Source: Cepaea nemoralis
Lineage: Eukaryota > Mollusca > Gastropoda > Stylommatophora > Helicidae
NCBI GenBank assembly: GCA_014155875.1
Contig: JACEFZ010027934.1
Span: forward strand, 186,001-250,000
DNA length: 64,000 bases
Direction: 5' to 3'
The notes below the pieces were generated by a model. It searched no databases, was not told the origin of the DNA, and was given only the letters and a program-made list of their open reading frames with translations. Numbering within the stretch: the first letter of the stretch is position 1; every line of letters starts with the position of its first letter. This document shows positions 47,447 through 58,862 of the stretch, in pieces. The position numbers were made by a program, and so were the translations under genes.

Positions 47447-48700
47447 TGTGCACATAGACCAGGTGATAACAAAGGCCAAGCGGGGTTTGGCAGCGATGCG
47501 GGTGATGGCGGCAGCAAACTGTGAGCAGCGCCATCTATGTCTTCTGTACGAGGGGCTGGTCATGTCTGTTTTGGAGTATGCAATGGCAATCCTGACTCTC
47601 AGCCATACGCAGATAGAAAGGATGGAAAGGATACAGAATGAAGCAATGCGCATTATTCTTGGATGTACAAGAGATACAGCATGCAGGGCGATGCGCTACC
47701 TTCTTGATTTTCCAACCATTGAAGAGAGAATACAAGTTTGCAGGGCACGCGCCTACCTCAGAATTAACGCAAACACACAACATCCACTGCATAGTGAAAT
47801 TAGGACGGTGAAGGGCAGCAGGTTAAAAAGAGGACGGTCGTGGATGGGTCAAGCCGAAGACATTCTTCAACAGGTGTGTTCACTTGAGGACTTAGAACCT
47901 GGCGAGGAGTGGGTGCAAGTGCCAACAGACTTCTGCACATCCTTTTCAGTTTGCATCCAACTAGATAGAAAATGCAGACAAGAAAATCCGGCTGCTGTTG
48001 AGGCTGAAGTACAAGCGTTGATTTTCGAGAATTCGCTAGACGGTGACGCGGTCATCTACACAGATGGGTCGGTCGTCCGACATGTGAGAAGCTCATGGGC
48101 CTTTACAGCTCGGGCCGGAGGGAGAATTGTGAAGGAGGACTCTGGTGCTTTCACTGAAACCACAAGTAGCCTGACCATGGAAGTCATGGCAGTAAGTAAA
48201 GCAATAACATGGCTCGAGACACAGACATTCACTGGGCTTGTTTCCTTAGCGACTCAATGAACATGATCAAGAGGATAGAGGAGGGGTCGATCCGAAGAGA
48301 GTGGTTGCTGCCTCTGAAGCGGTCTAGGCTGGCAAAGATTAGTTTCATCTTCGTGCCAGGTCATGCGGGAGTACAAGGAAATGAGCGGGCTGACAAGCTC
48401 GCAGGTGAGGCTACTGTGGAGGGCGGACGCGCCATGGACCAGGCTGACATTCTGAATGCTCTACGAGAAGTGAGACTTTTGCGAGAACCAAGTGATGACT
48501 GGGAATCTACAACAATGGCCAGACTGCGGGAGCAGCAAATTAAAAGAGGGGTGGCCAAACAAGAACACTACGCAGGAAGCCAAAGAAGATTGATAAACCA
48601 ACACAGAACTGGCGTCGTTAGCCGCTACACGCTGCGGGATTTGCTGAGGAGGGGATCCGAGCACTTATGGACTGAATGGTTCGACGTGCAACGAGGATGA
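47424..48700 (+). pseudogene. LINE F C-terminal part with RNase H domain
   Basis: Two overlapping frames. The first (to 48,260) has AYNVHIDQVITKAKRGLAAM, MSVLEYAMAILTLS, LGCTRDTACRAMRYLLDFPT and the start of an RNase H fold, AVIYTDGSVV (first Asp), then SLTMEVMAVSKAI (Glu). The second (48,209-48,700) supplies FLSDSMNMIKRI (Asp) and FVPGHAGVQGNERADKLA (His and last Asp). All four acidic RNase H residues are present but split by a frameshift at about 48,240. RNase H would degrade the RNA template during copying. It ends LWTEWFDVQRG before a stop. Confidence 0.87.
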
Positions 48701-48725
48701 TCTGTCGACTAACTAACTAACTAAC

Positions 48726-49010
48726 TAACACGATCTGCTATCAGACGTCCGTAAAGTGGTTTCTTTATTGATGTAGTTAACACGTTCTGCTATCAGACGT
48801 CCGTAAAGTGGTTTCTTTATTGATGTAGTTAACAGGTTCTGCTATCAGACGTCCGTAAAGTAGTTTCTTTATTGATGTAGTTAACACGTTCTGCTATCAG
48901 ACGTCCGTAAAGTGGTTTCTTTATTGATGTAGTTAACACGTTCTGCTATCAGATGTCCGTAAAGTGGTTTCTTTATTGATGTAGTTAACACGTTCTCCCA
49001 TAAAACTTCC
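48726..49010. repeat. 52-bp minisatellite, right part
   Basis: Five or six units with core CTATCAGACGTCCGTAAAGT and TTTCTTTATTGATGTAGTTA; consecutive starts are exactly 52 bp apart. It continues the array at 45,413-45,550. Confidence 0.93.
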
Positions 49011-49104
49011 GATTTTGTTTCAGTATTGTTATATTTGGCAGACAATCAACGTACTATTGGCTTAGCGACCGTGACCTACTCCGGGATTTCCCTGATAGTC
49101 CACT

Positions 49105-49235
49105 TACTAATGATTTTATTGATTGATTGGTTGATTGATTGGTTGCTTAGTTGACTGGTTGTTTGGTCTGTTGATTGGTTGGTTTATTTGTTGACTGGTT
49201 GATTGGATGATTGGTTGGTTGATTGAGTTGATTTG
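49105..49235. repeat. TTGATTGG-type microsatellite
   Basis: Degenerate 4- and 8-bp repeats of TTGA and TTGG. It lies exactly at the 3' end of the minus-strand LINE at 49,236 and may be its expanded tail. Confidence 0.75.
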
Positions 49236-50745
49236 AGTCAAGAATCGACATCGCTGGACTCGGGACATTTCCATAATCCCCCAGTCCTCATCTTCAACAG
49301 CCAGAGAAGAGTTCCAGTTGCAATCTGATTATATGTCAGTCTCGCTTTACCTCTGAGTGACAACTGTCGACCAGATCCTCTCACCACCTCTTGCTGCTGC
49401 ATTCTCTCTAGAACATTCTAGTCTATCTGTTCTAGTCTTCTAGTCTAGTCTTCTGTATTATTCACAGTCTCCCAGAGTCTTCACCACATCTGCTTTATCA
49501 TGCATCAAATCACCCCTTAATGACGCAGCACCAGCCAGTCTGTCTGCCTGTTTATTTCCAACCACACCAGAGTGTCCTAGAGAAAAGATCCAGCGAACGC
49601 TCACAACCCGTGACCTCTGAAATGATGCATACCATTCTACATGAAGCGTGCCAGTCTTCACCTTTGCCATCAAGCTTTCTGAATCAGCCACAATCACAAC
49701 ATGCATATACAGTTTGATTTCCAACCAGCGGAAAGCTGCAGTAACTGCCTCCACCTCCATTCTAAGACTTGAGGTTGTGGTGTCATACGCCAAGCTCTCC
49801 TTTACCAAACATTGGCCGTTTGTTTCTGCTATGAACCCCCAGACACTTGTTTTGCCTCTTAATACAGAGTCATCGGTATAGATAATCGCATCGCCAGGAG
49901 GAGTATTCATTATTAATTGCTGCATTTCTGCTTCCGTAGCGCCTCCTAGCCACTCCCCACACTCACTACCCAATGTGATTATAACCCCACACAAGTCTGT
50001 TTGTCTTTTCGCCACTCTGACCCACTCCTTGCCTCTACCAATCTTATCAAACGAGCACACTTCTCTGATGATATCTTTTGCCTGAGCCATCCATGATCTT
50101 CCTCTTAGCAGAATGTAGCCCTTGACTGCATCCAGGTAGCCATGCAGGAGGTGTTTCTTGTCCGCAGTTACCTTGAGGTATAACCTTGCGTGCAACACCT
50201 TGAGTCTGTCTGAAATGATCGGCAACGCCAGGATGTATCTCATACATACCATTGGGTGTCTCTTGTACATCCCAGAAGCATCCTCATGGCTCCAGTCTGT
50301 GTGCTCTCTAGTTTCATTAGCTGACTCTTTGAGATAGTGAGCATTCCCAGTCCATACTCTACCACTGAAATGATCAAGTGCTCAAAAAGTGTAAATAGCA
50401 TTTTCTGCTGCATACTCTTCAGTGCATTGAACCCCTTCTGATATTTTGTAACCATCACTTCAACATGATCTCTAAAGGACAGGCTTCTATCAAAAGTAAT
50501 TCCCTGGTACTTCAGTCTGCTTTCTCTATTCACAGTTCTATTATTTATTGTGAGGCTTGGACGGTCAGCTTCAACATTCCTATTGTCCAGAGAGTACCAC
50601 AAGACGGACGCCTTTTCTGGGTGAATGACAGCATTCATCTCCGTGCACCAACCCATCACTTTGTCCATTGCCGCCTGCAGCTCCTGAGCTGTTTAATGTC
50701 TACGCCTCTCCTGCCTGTATGCGAGAACATTATCTGAAAAATGTT
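49236..50745 (-). mobile_element. LINE F2, 5'-truncated RNase H LINE
   Basis: The minus strand carries the last part of a LINE related to LINE F but clearly a different subfamily. It begins at the catalytic box (an FSDNVLAYRQ-like version of YADD) at about 50,740 and runs through thumb and RNase H to a stop near 49,236. The 3' end merges with the TTGATTGG microsatellite. Confidence 0.8.
49458..50668 (-). pseudogene. LINE F2 thumb and RNase H
   Basis: Frame one (50,240-50,668) reads MDKVMGWCTEMNAVIHPEKA, YQGITFDRSLSFRDHVE, HLIISVVEYGLGMLTISKSQ and LLGCTRDTQW, the same landmarks as LINE F. Frame two (49,458-50,270) has AIIYTDDSVLRGKTSVWGF (first Asp), SLRMEVEAVTAAFRWLE (Glu), IVADSESLMAKV (Asp) and FSLGHSGVVGNKQADRLAGA (His, Asp). 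The frames meet with a shift near 50,255, where LGCTRDTQWYV and YKRHPMVCMRYILALP overlap. RNase H residues are complete, but the polymerase palm is missing. A further C-terminal piece (TYNQIATGTLLWLLKMRTGG) lies at about 49,240-49,395. Confidence 0.82.
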
Positions 50746-50804
50746 AAGAGTCCTTCTTCAGGACTAACTCGGAAGATGTTCCCACGCCATGATGTCCCCA
50801 CCAC

Positions 50805-50842
50805 CTCCTCCTCCTCCTGCTCCTCCTCCTCCTCCTCCAGGC
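50805..50842. repeat. (CCT)n microsatellite
   Basis: About twelve imperfect CTC/CCT triplets. Confidence 0.9.
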
Positions 50843-50984
50843 ACCACAGTGGGCACCTCTAAAGGGTAAGGTTCATGACAAGAGGAAGAACTCGTCCTGG
50901 CTCTGCACCGCTAGGCCGGGTATGGGGCGCAATAAGGCAGACATGGTCATTGCCCTTGGGGATCATATGTATAGTGTTGAAGCA

Positions 50985-51230
50985 TCTATGTATCGGTGTG
51001 GAAGCATCATGTGTATCGCGTGGAAGCATCATGTGTATCGCGTGGAAGCATCATGTGTATCACGTGGAAGCATCATGTGTATCACGTGGAAGCATCATGT
51101 GTATCGGTGTGGAAGCATCATGTGTATCTCGTGGAAGCATCATGTGTATCGCGTGGAAGCGTCATGTGTATCGTGTGGAAGCACCATGTGTATCGCGTGG
51201 AAGCATCATGTGTATCGTGTGGAAGACCAG
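50985..51230. repeat. 22-bp minisatellite
   Basis: About eleven units with core GTGGAAGCATCATGTGTATC, 22 to 23 bp each. The non-triplet period makes the HVYRVEASC-type peptide appear in all three plus frames. Confidence 0.92.
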
Positions 51231-51239
51231 ATAGATCAT

Positions 51240-52239
51240 CTCGACCTGGAGAGAATGGCGCAGCAGGCAGTGACCAACGATCTAACCGACACTCATTACT
51301 CCGAGGATGGGTCAGACGAACACATAATCAGTCAGCAGCTAGTGCCAAAAGCAATGGGGCTCTTCGCTGTTTGCCGAGAATAAGATCAGATCTCGTATGG
51401 GAATATCCCGATTGCTGCAGTGTCGGCTCGTGATTCAACTTAACTCAAGTAGAACAAAAGCCACAAGAACAAACAAACATCAGGCACAGACTACGATGTT
51501 GACAGCCATGCCTACAACAAATATAGCAGACCACGATGTTGACACTTCCCCTACAACAAATCCAGCAGATGATTGTGACAATTTACCAGATCATTTGCTG
51601 TATCACATACATACCTTCCCATGATTGTTTCCAGGGTCCTTTTAGTGTAGCGTTTCACAACCGTGAAATATGGACGTCATAATTCTACAAATTCAGTCGT
51701 ACCTGGTCTGGTCTCCGCTCCCCACTTCTTCCCTACCCCTCCATTAGCGCCTCCCCAACACAGGATTTTAAAAGACATAAAGACAGGTAAAATCAAGCCA
51801 GAGAGTGGCTGCAGTGTGCCTTACCTGGTACACCTGGTCCCAGGCATCGTCTGTTGTGGAGTTAGCTGTCAGGTAGGTCGTGATTTGTGCGCTTCACTAG
51901 TAGACTAACTATAGCCTTGCGACATGTGATTTCTGTTGTGCATTTATCTGTAGATAGTGCATTAATTCCTTATACAAGGTATCTTGTTCATACTTAAGGG
52001 AACAACAATATGCAAGTATTTTTAGCAGGTATTAAACCTGTTGCTAACAACACTGAGGTTGCACACAAGTAGATTATGTGTGCATTATTTATAGCTCTAG
52101 TTTTGCTGTGATCATTTACAAAACAAACAATACGACAAATTAAGCACACATTATCACGCTCTCGTCTTCACCAGAATCATGACAATAACAAAACGTTGAC
52201 CTCATTGCAACACGAAGAAATGATTCTTAATCCTTCGCT
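51240..52239. other. No gene seen
   Basis: The short ORFs here (up to about 80 codons) have no domain that I recognise. A local direct repeat with ACGATGTTGACA occurs at about 51,493 and 51,533. No transposon ends are identified. Confidence 0.5.
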
Positions 52240-53345
52240 AGTTCCCCTTCCCTATGATTTCCCATGTCCAGGGAGCCTTTACTGTCCCATCTACTCTGCC
52301 TTCTCGAAATAAGCCAAGAACATTGTGGGTTTGTGGAGGCAGGGATACAATAAATGCCGTGTATTTTCTGAGAACATCAATGGGGTGCTGGATAGAAGTA
52401 AACAAAGATCTACCCTTTGGTTCATTGACTACACAATGCTTTCGATAAAGTGAGACATGTCGACATGATAAAGTAAGACATGTAAAAACGTAAAGATAAA
52501 GATAAAGTAAGACATATCAACATGATAAAGATGCTTTCAGATCTACCCATTGAAGGGAAAGACTATTGACTTGTATAAAACATATATTGGAAACAACAAG
52601 CTGGCAGCCATAATGATTGATAATGAAGTAGGTCAATATCAGAGAGGTGTGAGACAGGGATGTGTAGATTCTCCAGATCTTGTTCCCTATATAGTGAAAA
52701 CAATATGCCATTTAGATGGTTATGAGAGAAATCACCATCGGAGGAGGTAGCATCAATGATATAAGATATACAGATGATCCAGTACTGATTACAGACAATG
52801 AGTACGACCAGCAACATTCCGTAACTGTGTTACTGGATACGTTGGAAAACTATTATGGTATTAAAATGCTATATTTAATATGTACTGTTGTATGCAAGTG
52901 AAACATGGACAACCTGCAGCCAAGCTGAGAAACACCTAATGGCAGTATAAATATGGTTTCTTAGGAAATTGCAAACAATTCATTGGACAGAAAAAGGAAT
53001 GAGAAAGTTTGAGGAGAAACCAATGAAATCGGTATTAGGTCAGAAAGGTTAGACGTTGACATCCAAGATGTTTTGATCACGTTATGAGGAGATAGAAACT
53101 AAAACACTTTATTTGACAATTGGCAAAATGGTGGAAAAAGAGCAAGAGGAAAGCAAATAAATAAATAACTGAATGACCTGGTCATATGGAATAATTGGGA
53201 CAAGCACGCAGACCTGCCTAAGACCCGAGGGATAGTATGAGATGGCGACCTTTGACTGCTCGTGGTTAATTCTATGACACATGGTGATGATGGCTGCAAA
53301 ATGGACCATGATTTACGTCACCATGATGCCACAAGACAGTAGAAT
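52240..53345 (+). pseudogene. LINE C-like relic
   Basis: Fragments in three frames follow LINE C order: a CGG.DTINAVYFLRT-like block, IEVNKDLPFGSLTTQCF, then IDLYKTYIGNNKLAAIMIDN and RGVRQGCVDSPDL, then IGGGSINDIRYTDDPVLITD, and after an internal deletion SETWTTCSQAEKHLMAV and FLRKLQTIHWTEK. The YADD box is changed to YTDD. Around 52,440-52,530 a short stretch, GATAAAGTAAGACAT, is repeated several times and interrupts the gene. Many stops; no function is possible. Confidence 0.78.
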
Positions 53346-53417
53346 GTTCTCGAAATGTTTACTGTCATGTGTGAGTTCATTATAGGCACATTTTTCGTTG
53401 GGAGTGTCTAAGATAGC

Positions 53418-53590
53418 ATTGCCATGTTATATCATTGCAAATGTCTAAAACTACATTGCCATAATGTTATTTCATTGAGATTGTCTAAAATAGCATTACC
53501 ATTATGTTATTTCATTAAGAATATCTCAGACTACATTGCCATCAAGTTATTTCATAGCGACTGTCTAAGACAGCATTGCCCTTATGTGCT
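53418..53590. repeat. 40-bp minisatellite, four to five units
   Basis: Units share TTATTTCATT and TGTCTAAAATAGCATTACCA-like halves, 40 bp apart; substantially diverged. Confidence 0.85.
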
Positions 53591-53821
53591 AGTTTTTCTA
53601 AAGAACGTCGGTCATGAGGACCCGCCGACAAATATCTCGATCCTCTACCAGTTCTTCTGCCATATGCATGTTCACACCAGGTGTTTGCAATGTCTGTTGT
53701 CTATCGTCGTGCTCGCTGACCCTTGTCTCTCCTCCTACAAATCGTGCCCTCCATGACAGATCTGTCCCGGGCAGTCTGCAGGTCAGTATAGTCCAAGTAT
53801 TTCAATGTCCAGCTTATGCCG

Positions 53822-54035
53822 CTGTGTCGAAGGGGGTCCAAACGCAATTTGCAATCCCACATAACACTTTGGAAACAGCTGCGGGTGATTGAGAAACAGA
53901 CCGCCTTGCGCTGGTTTTTATACAATGGTATGAGTGATGATTGTTCAGAAAGCAATGGCGAACTACTGAACTGACCAAGAAATCACAAACAGCCCCAAAA
54001 TGCCAGGATTGACTGCAACGTCCTGAAAGGATAAC
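53822..54035 (+). repeat. Dispersed N repeat, copy 2
   Basis: It matches 44,742-44,970 in order: CAGCTGCGGGTGATTGAGAA, ATGGCGAACTACTGAACTGA and GATTGACTGCAACGTCCTG. Confidence 0.7.
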
Positions 54036-55745
54036 TGTTATTAACCAGTTGTCTTTCATGTTCAAATCTGGTAGATTGTCAGTATATTTATTCTTCTTGG
54101 TCCACGATATTCTAGGAATGTTTCTGGCACATCTAAGCTCAGAAGCCCCTATTCTCTTTTGAAGTTAGCGCGGAATGGATCATGACCACCATCTGTTGTG
54201 TCGGTTGTGTGTATGCACTGATGAACGAAAGATGAGTGATTGGAAGGGCCGAATGTAAGACGGGCCTTCGTGTCCGATTTGTTACCCTTTGAAAATAATG
54301 TTCGTTCGTTCGTTCGTTCTGTATGACATGAACTATGCGGGTTCTCAAATATTTCACCTTCATTTGTGATTGTGGTGTTTTTCAGGTCATTCACAATGTT
54401 TACCTTGGCATTGCTTGCCCAGTAAACTTCTGACCTATTTTAAACATTTCCTATAGTTGTGATTATAGTGCAAGGGCAATCTCAGTTCAGGATTGCTCAG
54501 TTTCTGAATTATGGTTGTGGGTGTTGGTTGACGTAGATTTGGTCTGGTTGAATAGTCACGAGCTTTCGCTCACATTTGTGTGTTTGTGTGACCATTGACG
54601 GGTTTTATTGCTGAAACAAACTACACCTGTTGTTGCTGTTGGTGTTGCTGGTGTTCCCTAGCCTGCTGTACCCTCCTCATCTTCTGCAACAACACCTGCA
54701 CCTCCCCCCTCCTTTTGCCTCTGATATGGGCATCCATTTGTTTTTTGCAGAATTTCAGTGCATTTTTGCCCTTCTGGATTCTCAACAACTCTTGACATCT
54801 TTTCTCATATAGAGAAAAGTTAGCAGTCTCACGAACAATAATCTTTCACAAACTGTGAGTGTTTTGTTTGCAGTCCCCTTTCTGCGACCAGGTCTTTGCT
54901 GCCTTCCAGCCTCCAGTTTGGCAACTGACAGTGTCATGGCTTTGTCGGAAAAGCTGTTGGCCAACAACTCTACTGCAATTTTATACACACGCGAGAGTGC
55001 AATATCTTTCATATTTCATGATTTGTGGTTTTTGACTACGCGCGGCGTTCTCAAGTGTGTGTGTGTGTGTGTGTGTGTGCGTCGGTGTGAGAATGACGTG
55101 TATGGACTTAACTTTTTGGGAGGGAGGTATCTAGTTGCTGGGGATTATACGCTTCAGTTGTCGTCGTAACGTAGTTAGAGCCACTGAGCACACGACCAGA
55201 TGTAGACTTACCTCGGGATTTGCAGCGAACCTGGTGTGGTGCACCATCATCAGTCATCAGTCTGACTTTCACAAGCTCAACACCATCACCCTGACACGAA
55301 CGAGACTGCCTTGAAGTCATTGAACTTCACATGTTCTAGGTCGGGACATGATAAGGCAGAGCACCCTATAACTAACTCCCGTATGCCTTTCCCAGACACA
55401 TCTCCAGGCCAGGCTGACCACACAGCTGTAGGGAAGACGCATTTCTTCTCAACCAGGGATTAAACTCATGACCGCTGTGGACAAACTATGCACTACGCAC
55501 TACGGCTCCTAGGTGCCAGATGTCTAACAGGTCACTAACCGGACCCCCTCAAAATTAACAAACAGGCGGAGACACAGACATGCATCAACGATTTCTAGGT
55601 CATCAGCTTACAGAAAGTGGCGCAAGTAAAGACACGAGAACTTCCACGCAGACGATGTACGTGACAGCCAATACAATCCACGTCATTAGTGTAGGTAATT
55701 AGCCAGGCTGTGGGTTGAAAGTGTGTCAAAGGTAAGTGGTTCGAC
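54036..55745. other. No gene seen; two microsatellites
   Basis: No domain-bearing ORF. A GTTC repeat lies at 54,300-54,320 and a TG repeat at about 55,055-55,080. Confidence 0.5.
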
Positions 55746-55749
55746 TTCA

Positions 55750-55965
55750 GTGCACCAGGTTTCATCCCATATGGCCCGGTCTTCTTCCACAGGGCGGCCT
55801 GTTGAAAGCGGGGCACAAAGCATGAACTCCGTAGCTCCAGCGACGACTCATATGAGGTCGCCAAGAAAATTGCACTCGCGAACGGAATAATGTCGCCCGG
55901 AATCGAACCCACAACCTTCGGAGAGCGCGACAGGCGGTATAACCACTTGGCCATGGAGACACCCT
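55750..55965 (-). mobile_element. tRNA-like SINE
   Basis: On the minus strand TGGCCAAGTGG (55,943-55,953) and GGGTTCGATTCC (55,899-55,910) form an A/B box pair about 45 bp apart, followed by a body reaching about 55,750. GGGTTCGATTCC is a consensus B box. Not a confirmed tRNA. Confidence 0.55.
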
Positions 55966-55999
55966 TAGCGAAGTTGTGGAACACAGAGACACAGGAGGG

Positions 56000-56018
56000 C
56001 GGGGGGGGGGGGGAGGGG
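56000..56018. repeat. Poly-G run
   Basis: A run of G with a single A, of the sort prone to sequencing and replication error. Confidence 0.9.
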
Positions 56019-56285
56019 TTGAACCGCACAGCCTATCCACTCTCCCGCTCACAGTTCACGGGTAGATAGAGACAGCTACCTTGGTGGAATCTGTCTTTCG
56101 TGTTCTGAGCGACAATTTTGATAGGCTGCTCTGTAGAAATAGACATAACCGTATAGGATACAACGCTGTGTAATGGAGTTGATGTTCTCGCCTTTAAACC
56201 ACACTCACCCCAGCCCCCTTGAGTCTGATACTACCTGTCTGATTGATAATTTAATTACTAACCTAATGAGGTGTAGTCTTTGCGT

Positions 56286-56505
56286 AGTCCACTCCATGTG
56301 GTGTTGGTGATCATGTCTGCCCACAGCCCCGTGTCTCGTGTAATGCCAATCTTCTGATAGTCCACTCCATGTGGCGTTGGTGATCATGTCTGCCCACAGC
56401 CTTCTGTCTCGTGTACTGCCAATCTTCTGATAGTCCACTCCATGTGGTGTTGGTGATCATGTCTGCCCACAGCCCCGTGTCTCGTGTACTGCCACTCATT
56501 TCTGA
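56286..56505 (-). repeat. 73-bp repeat, three units, from a LINE 3' end
   Basis: Three units share CCACTCCATGTGGTGTTGGT and GTCTGCCCACAGCCCCGTGT. On the minus strand each unit reads a WADMIT.ATWSGL-like phrase. The right flank (56,505-56,545, CTGATATTAATGTTCCTCCA) matches 10,095-10,130 inside the LINE fragment there, so the unit seems to come from a LINE tail. Confidence 0.7.
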
Positions 56506-56554
56506 TATTAATGTTCCTCCATGCCCTGATGTCAAACTGTCCAGCCTCCTCCGA

Positions 56555-57270
56555 TGTGTCTCCACCTTGCCGCGGTGGGGGAGCTTGTGTGTCCCTCTGA
56601 CCCCATGTGCTTGCCGATGGATGAAAACTACATATCGGACAGCTTATGGGATAGGGGCCAGACTAAGAGAGACACAACCCGCTGCTCTGCGGGTTAGACT
56701 GAGATGAGGATAACAGTCAGAAGTTTAAATCAGGCGCACGAAGGCAGAAGTTCTTGGTCCGGACAAAACACTTAAGGCTATCTGTCGAGGGCTGTGGCTG
56801 AACGCCTCTAAGCCACAAACCCTCGGATCTGAGAGCCGGGCAAATCCCCTCTTACCGAAAAATAGAGGCGTGATACTGAGCAAGCTACATGCTCAGGTCT
56901 GATACAAGTTCGAAGGCTCTCAGCTGGGGGATATGAGAGATCCCCGGATGAGAGGGCCAGGCCGTTTCTCGTTCAGCTGAACGAAGGTAAGGTGCTGAGC
57001 CGGCAGCACATGTAGCCTACCTTGTGAGCGAGTACAAAAAGCCAGAAAAGTGCCCCAGTCGAAGGAAATGGTTACGAAAACTGCCTGTATCTAACTCATA
57101 GAGAGTGTAGACGAAAGTGGAAGGTCTCAATGGCGCGAAATGGAACGCACGGCGAGCGAACCTATTGCGTGGACTGAAGTCAAAAATAAAAGCTTACCGA
57201 GTAGATGTTGCTCGCAGTCTGACCGCTCCTGGTGTGTGCTTGAGCGATCAGTGGCAAGCGAGACTCCCAA
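56555..57270. other. Unassigned GC-richer tract with hairpin
   Basis: Contains CCACCTTGCCGCGGTGG at about 56,561-56,577 (five-base stem) and several more inverted pairs, for example GGGGGAT.TGAGAGATCCCC at about 56,926. No domain-bearing ORF. The style suggests a structured untranslated leader of a retroelement, but no coding part follows. Confidence 0.4.
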
Positions 57271-57273
57271 CAC

Positions 57274-58042
57274 ATGGAAGTGAGGAACTAAAGCAGCCAT
57301 GAGCAGGACGTGGCAACTCCTCGGGTGTGCCCAATCTCAGAGCAACATGTGCCGGCTCTGCAATTATGGAAGCCTCCTTGGATAGCGAGGGAATGCCCAT
57401 GATCTGCCCTTGCCTTCCCTTGAGGGCCGACCGCGATGTCGTTGATCGTTCTATCTTGACCAGCTGAGATGCTGGCGACATCACAACAGTCTAACGTGCC
57501 TCGAAACCAGAGGAAGGCTAACCTCATTAAAAAATGCCCGCCGGAAGTCGGAAGTGTCGTCCTACGGGTGGCAAACTACGCAATCACGTCCGAGTGAAAT
57601 GTCTCGTCCGAATGTCTCTCGTGCTAGGAACAGCTCTGACTACCTAGTTTCCGAATGCCGCTCTTGTTCGGAACAGCTCTGACTAGGTAGTTTTCCGAAT
57701 GTCTGTCGTGCCTGGAACAGCTCTGACGGGCACAACGACAAGCACATGTCCGAAAACTCGCTGAGTGGATACCGTCTGCAAACTTGTCTGGTTTGTGCTG
57801 GAATGGCCCGGGGTAAGCGAAATGACCAATATATTGAAGTGAGGATTTAAAGCAGCCATGAGCAGGACGTGACGATTTCCCTCGGTGAGCCCAGAACCAG
57901 GGCGCCATGTGTCGGCCCTGCAACTATGGAAGCAACCTTGGATGGCGGAAAATGCTATGGACTGTCCCTGCCTTCCTTTGAGGGATGACCGTTGTCTTCG
58001 ACCGTTCAACCTTGGCCAGTTGGGCTGTAGATGGCACCACAA
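57274..58042. repeat. Diverged 210-bp direct repeat pair
   Basis: 57,274-57,486 and 57,832-58,042 align along their length, for example AAGCAGCCATGAGCAGGACG in both. Between them, 57,590-57,745 holds three roughly 54-bp units with GGAACAGCTCTGACTA. Confidence 0.8.
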
Positions 58043-58054
58043 AAGTGAGAGTCT

Positions 58055-58203
58055 CCCAGGAATGCTACCTGGTCAAAAAAGCACGCTGTAGCCGGATGGG
58101 TTGGCCTACGGGTTTCGGCCCAAGGGCGCATAACTGACACACCGCAATCACATCTGAAAAAAAAAAAAACACTCCGGATGAACGAAAAGAAGAAGAAGAA
58201 GAA
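58055..58203 (+). mobile_element. SINE S1, copy 4
   Basis: Very similar to 7283-7422 (CCCAGGAATGCTACCTGGTC through ACACTCCGGATGAACG), with an expanded A run and an AAGAAGAAGAAGAA tail. No clear target duplication. It directly follows the second unit of the 210-bp direct repeat. Confidence 0.8.
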
Positions 58204-58437
58204 ACTGTCCAGCAGCTTACTCATGCCTCGCCCTGCCTCCCCTCCAACCTTCCCGCCGTGACTGACTACACACTAGGACTTTCCCCTTTTCATGACTTTC
58301 TCAAACAATGTGGATTGTCTTCTTTTGATGTGAGTAAGCATTTCTCTTTGTGCGTTAACTACTTTCAAGACAACTTTATTGCTCTCAACCCGTCCACGGT
58401 GCCCTCATCATTTTTCGATACAGCCACATTTCCGTTC

Positions 58438-58862
58438 AATCAATCAATCAATCAGGTGCGGTCTTCACCACGAAGGTTGGCTGCAATGGATCTCCAACAC
58501 TGTCTGTCTCTTGCCTTGGCTGTACATTCTGTCAGGCTGATGTTCGTCCATCTCTTGATGTTATCCTCCCACTTGTATCGTTGTCTACCTCTTGCTCGCT
58601 TGCCCTCAACCTTGCCTTCCAGTATGCTTTTTATAAGAGTATCATGTCTTTTAACGTGGCCAAAATATTTCACGTGTTTCCTCTTTATTTCTTTCATCAA
58701 CTCTCTCTTCATTCCCAGTTTTTCTAGAACCTCTGCATTTGATTGTTTTTGTTTCCATTTCCGTTGCTTCCACATAATTCCTCATCTGTCTGCTAATTGT
58801 CCACGATTCGCTTTCGTACTTCTGGATTGGCTCAATATAGTTCTTAGGAACTTTTCTCCTCA
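58438..58862 (-). pseudogene. LINE G 3' end, 5'-truncated
   Basis: Minus-strand frames read YIEPIQKYESESWTISRQMR, then ELMKEIKRKHVKYFGHVKRH, EGKRARGRQRYKWEDNIKRW and ARDRQCWRSIAANLRGEDRT. These are polymerase C-terminal signatures. The end is followed by a GATTGATTGATTG tail (58,438-58,455). A frameshift sits at about 58,760. The palm is absent. Confidence 0.8.

Larger units (their letters stand above)
45551..48725 (+). mobile_element. LINE F, RNase H-bearing, 5'-truncated
   Basis: A 3,175-bp LINE inserted in the 52-bp minisatellite, with the 12-bp duplication TAACACGATCTG (45,539-45,550 and 48,726-48,737). It starts inside the endonuclease domain and ends in a tail of five or six ACTA/TAAC repeats. 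The order endonuclease, reverse transcriptase, RNase H points to the I/R1-like group of LINEs. Confidence 0.9.
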
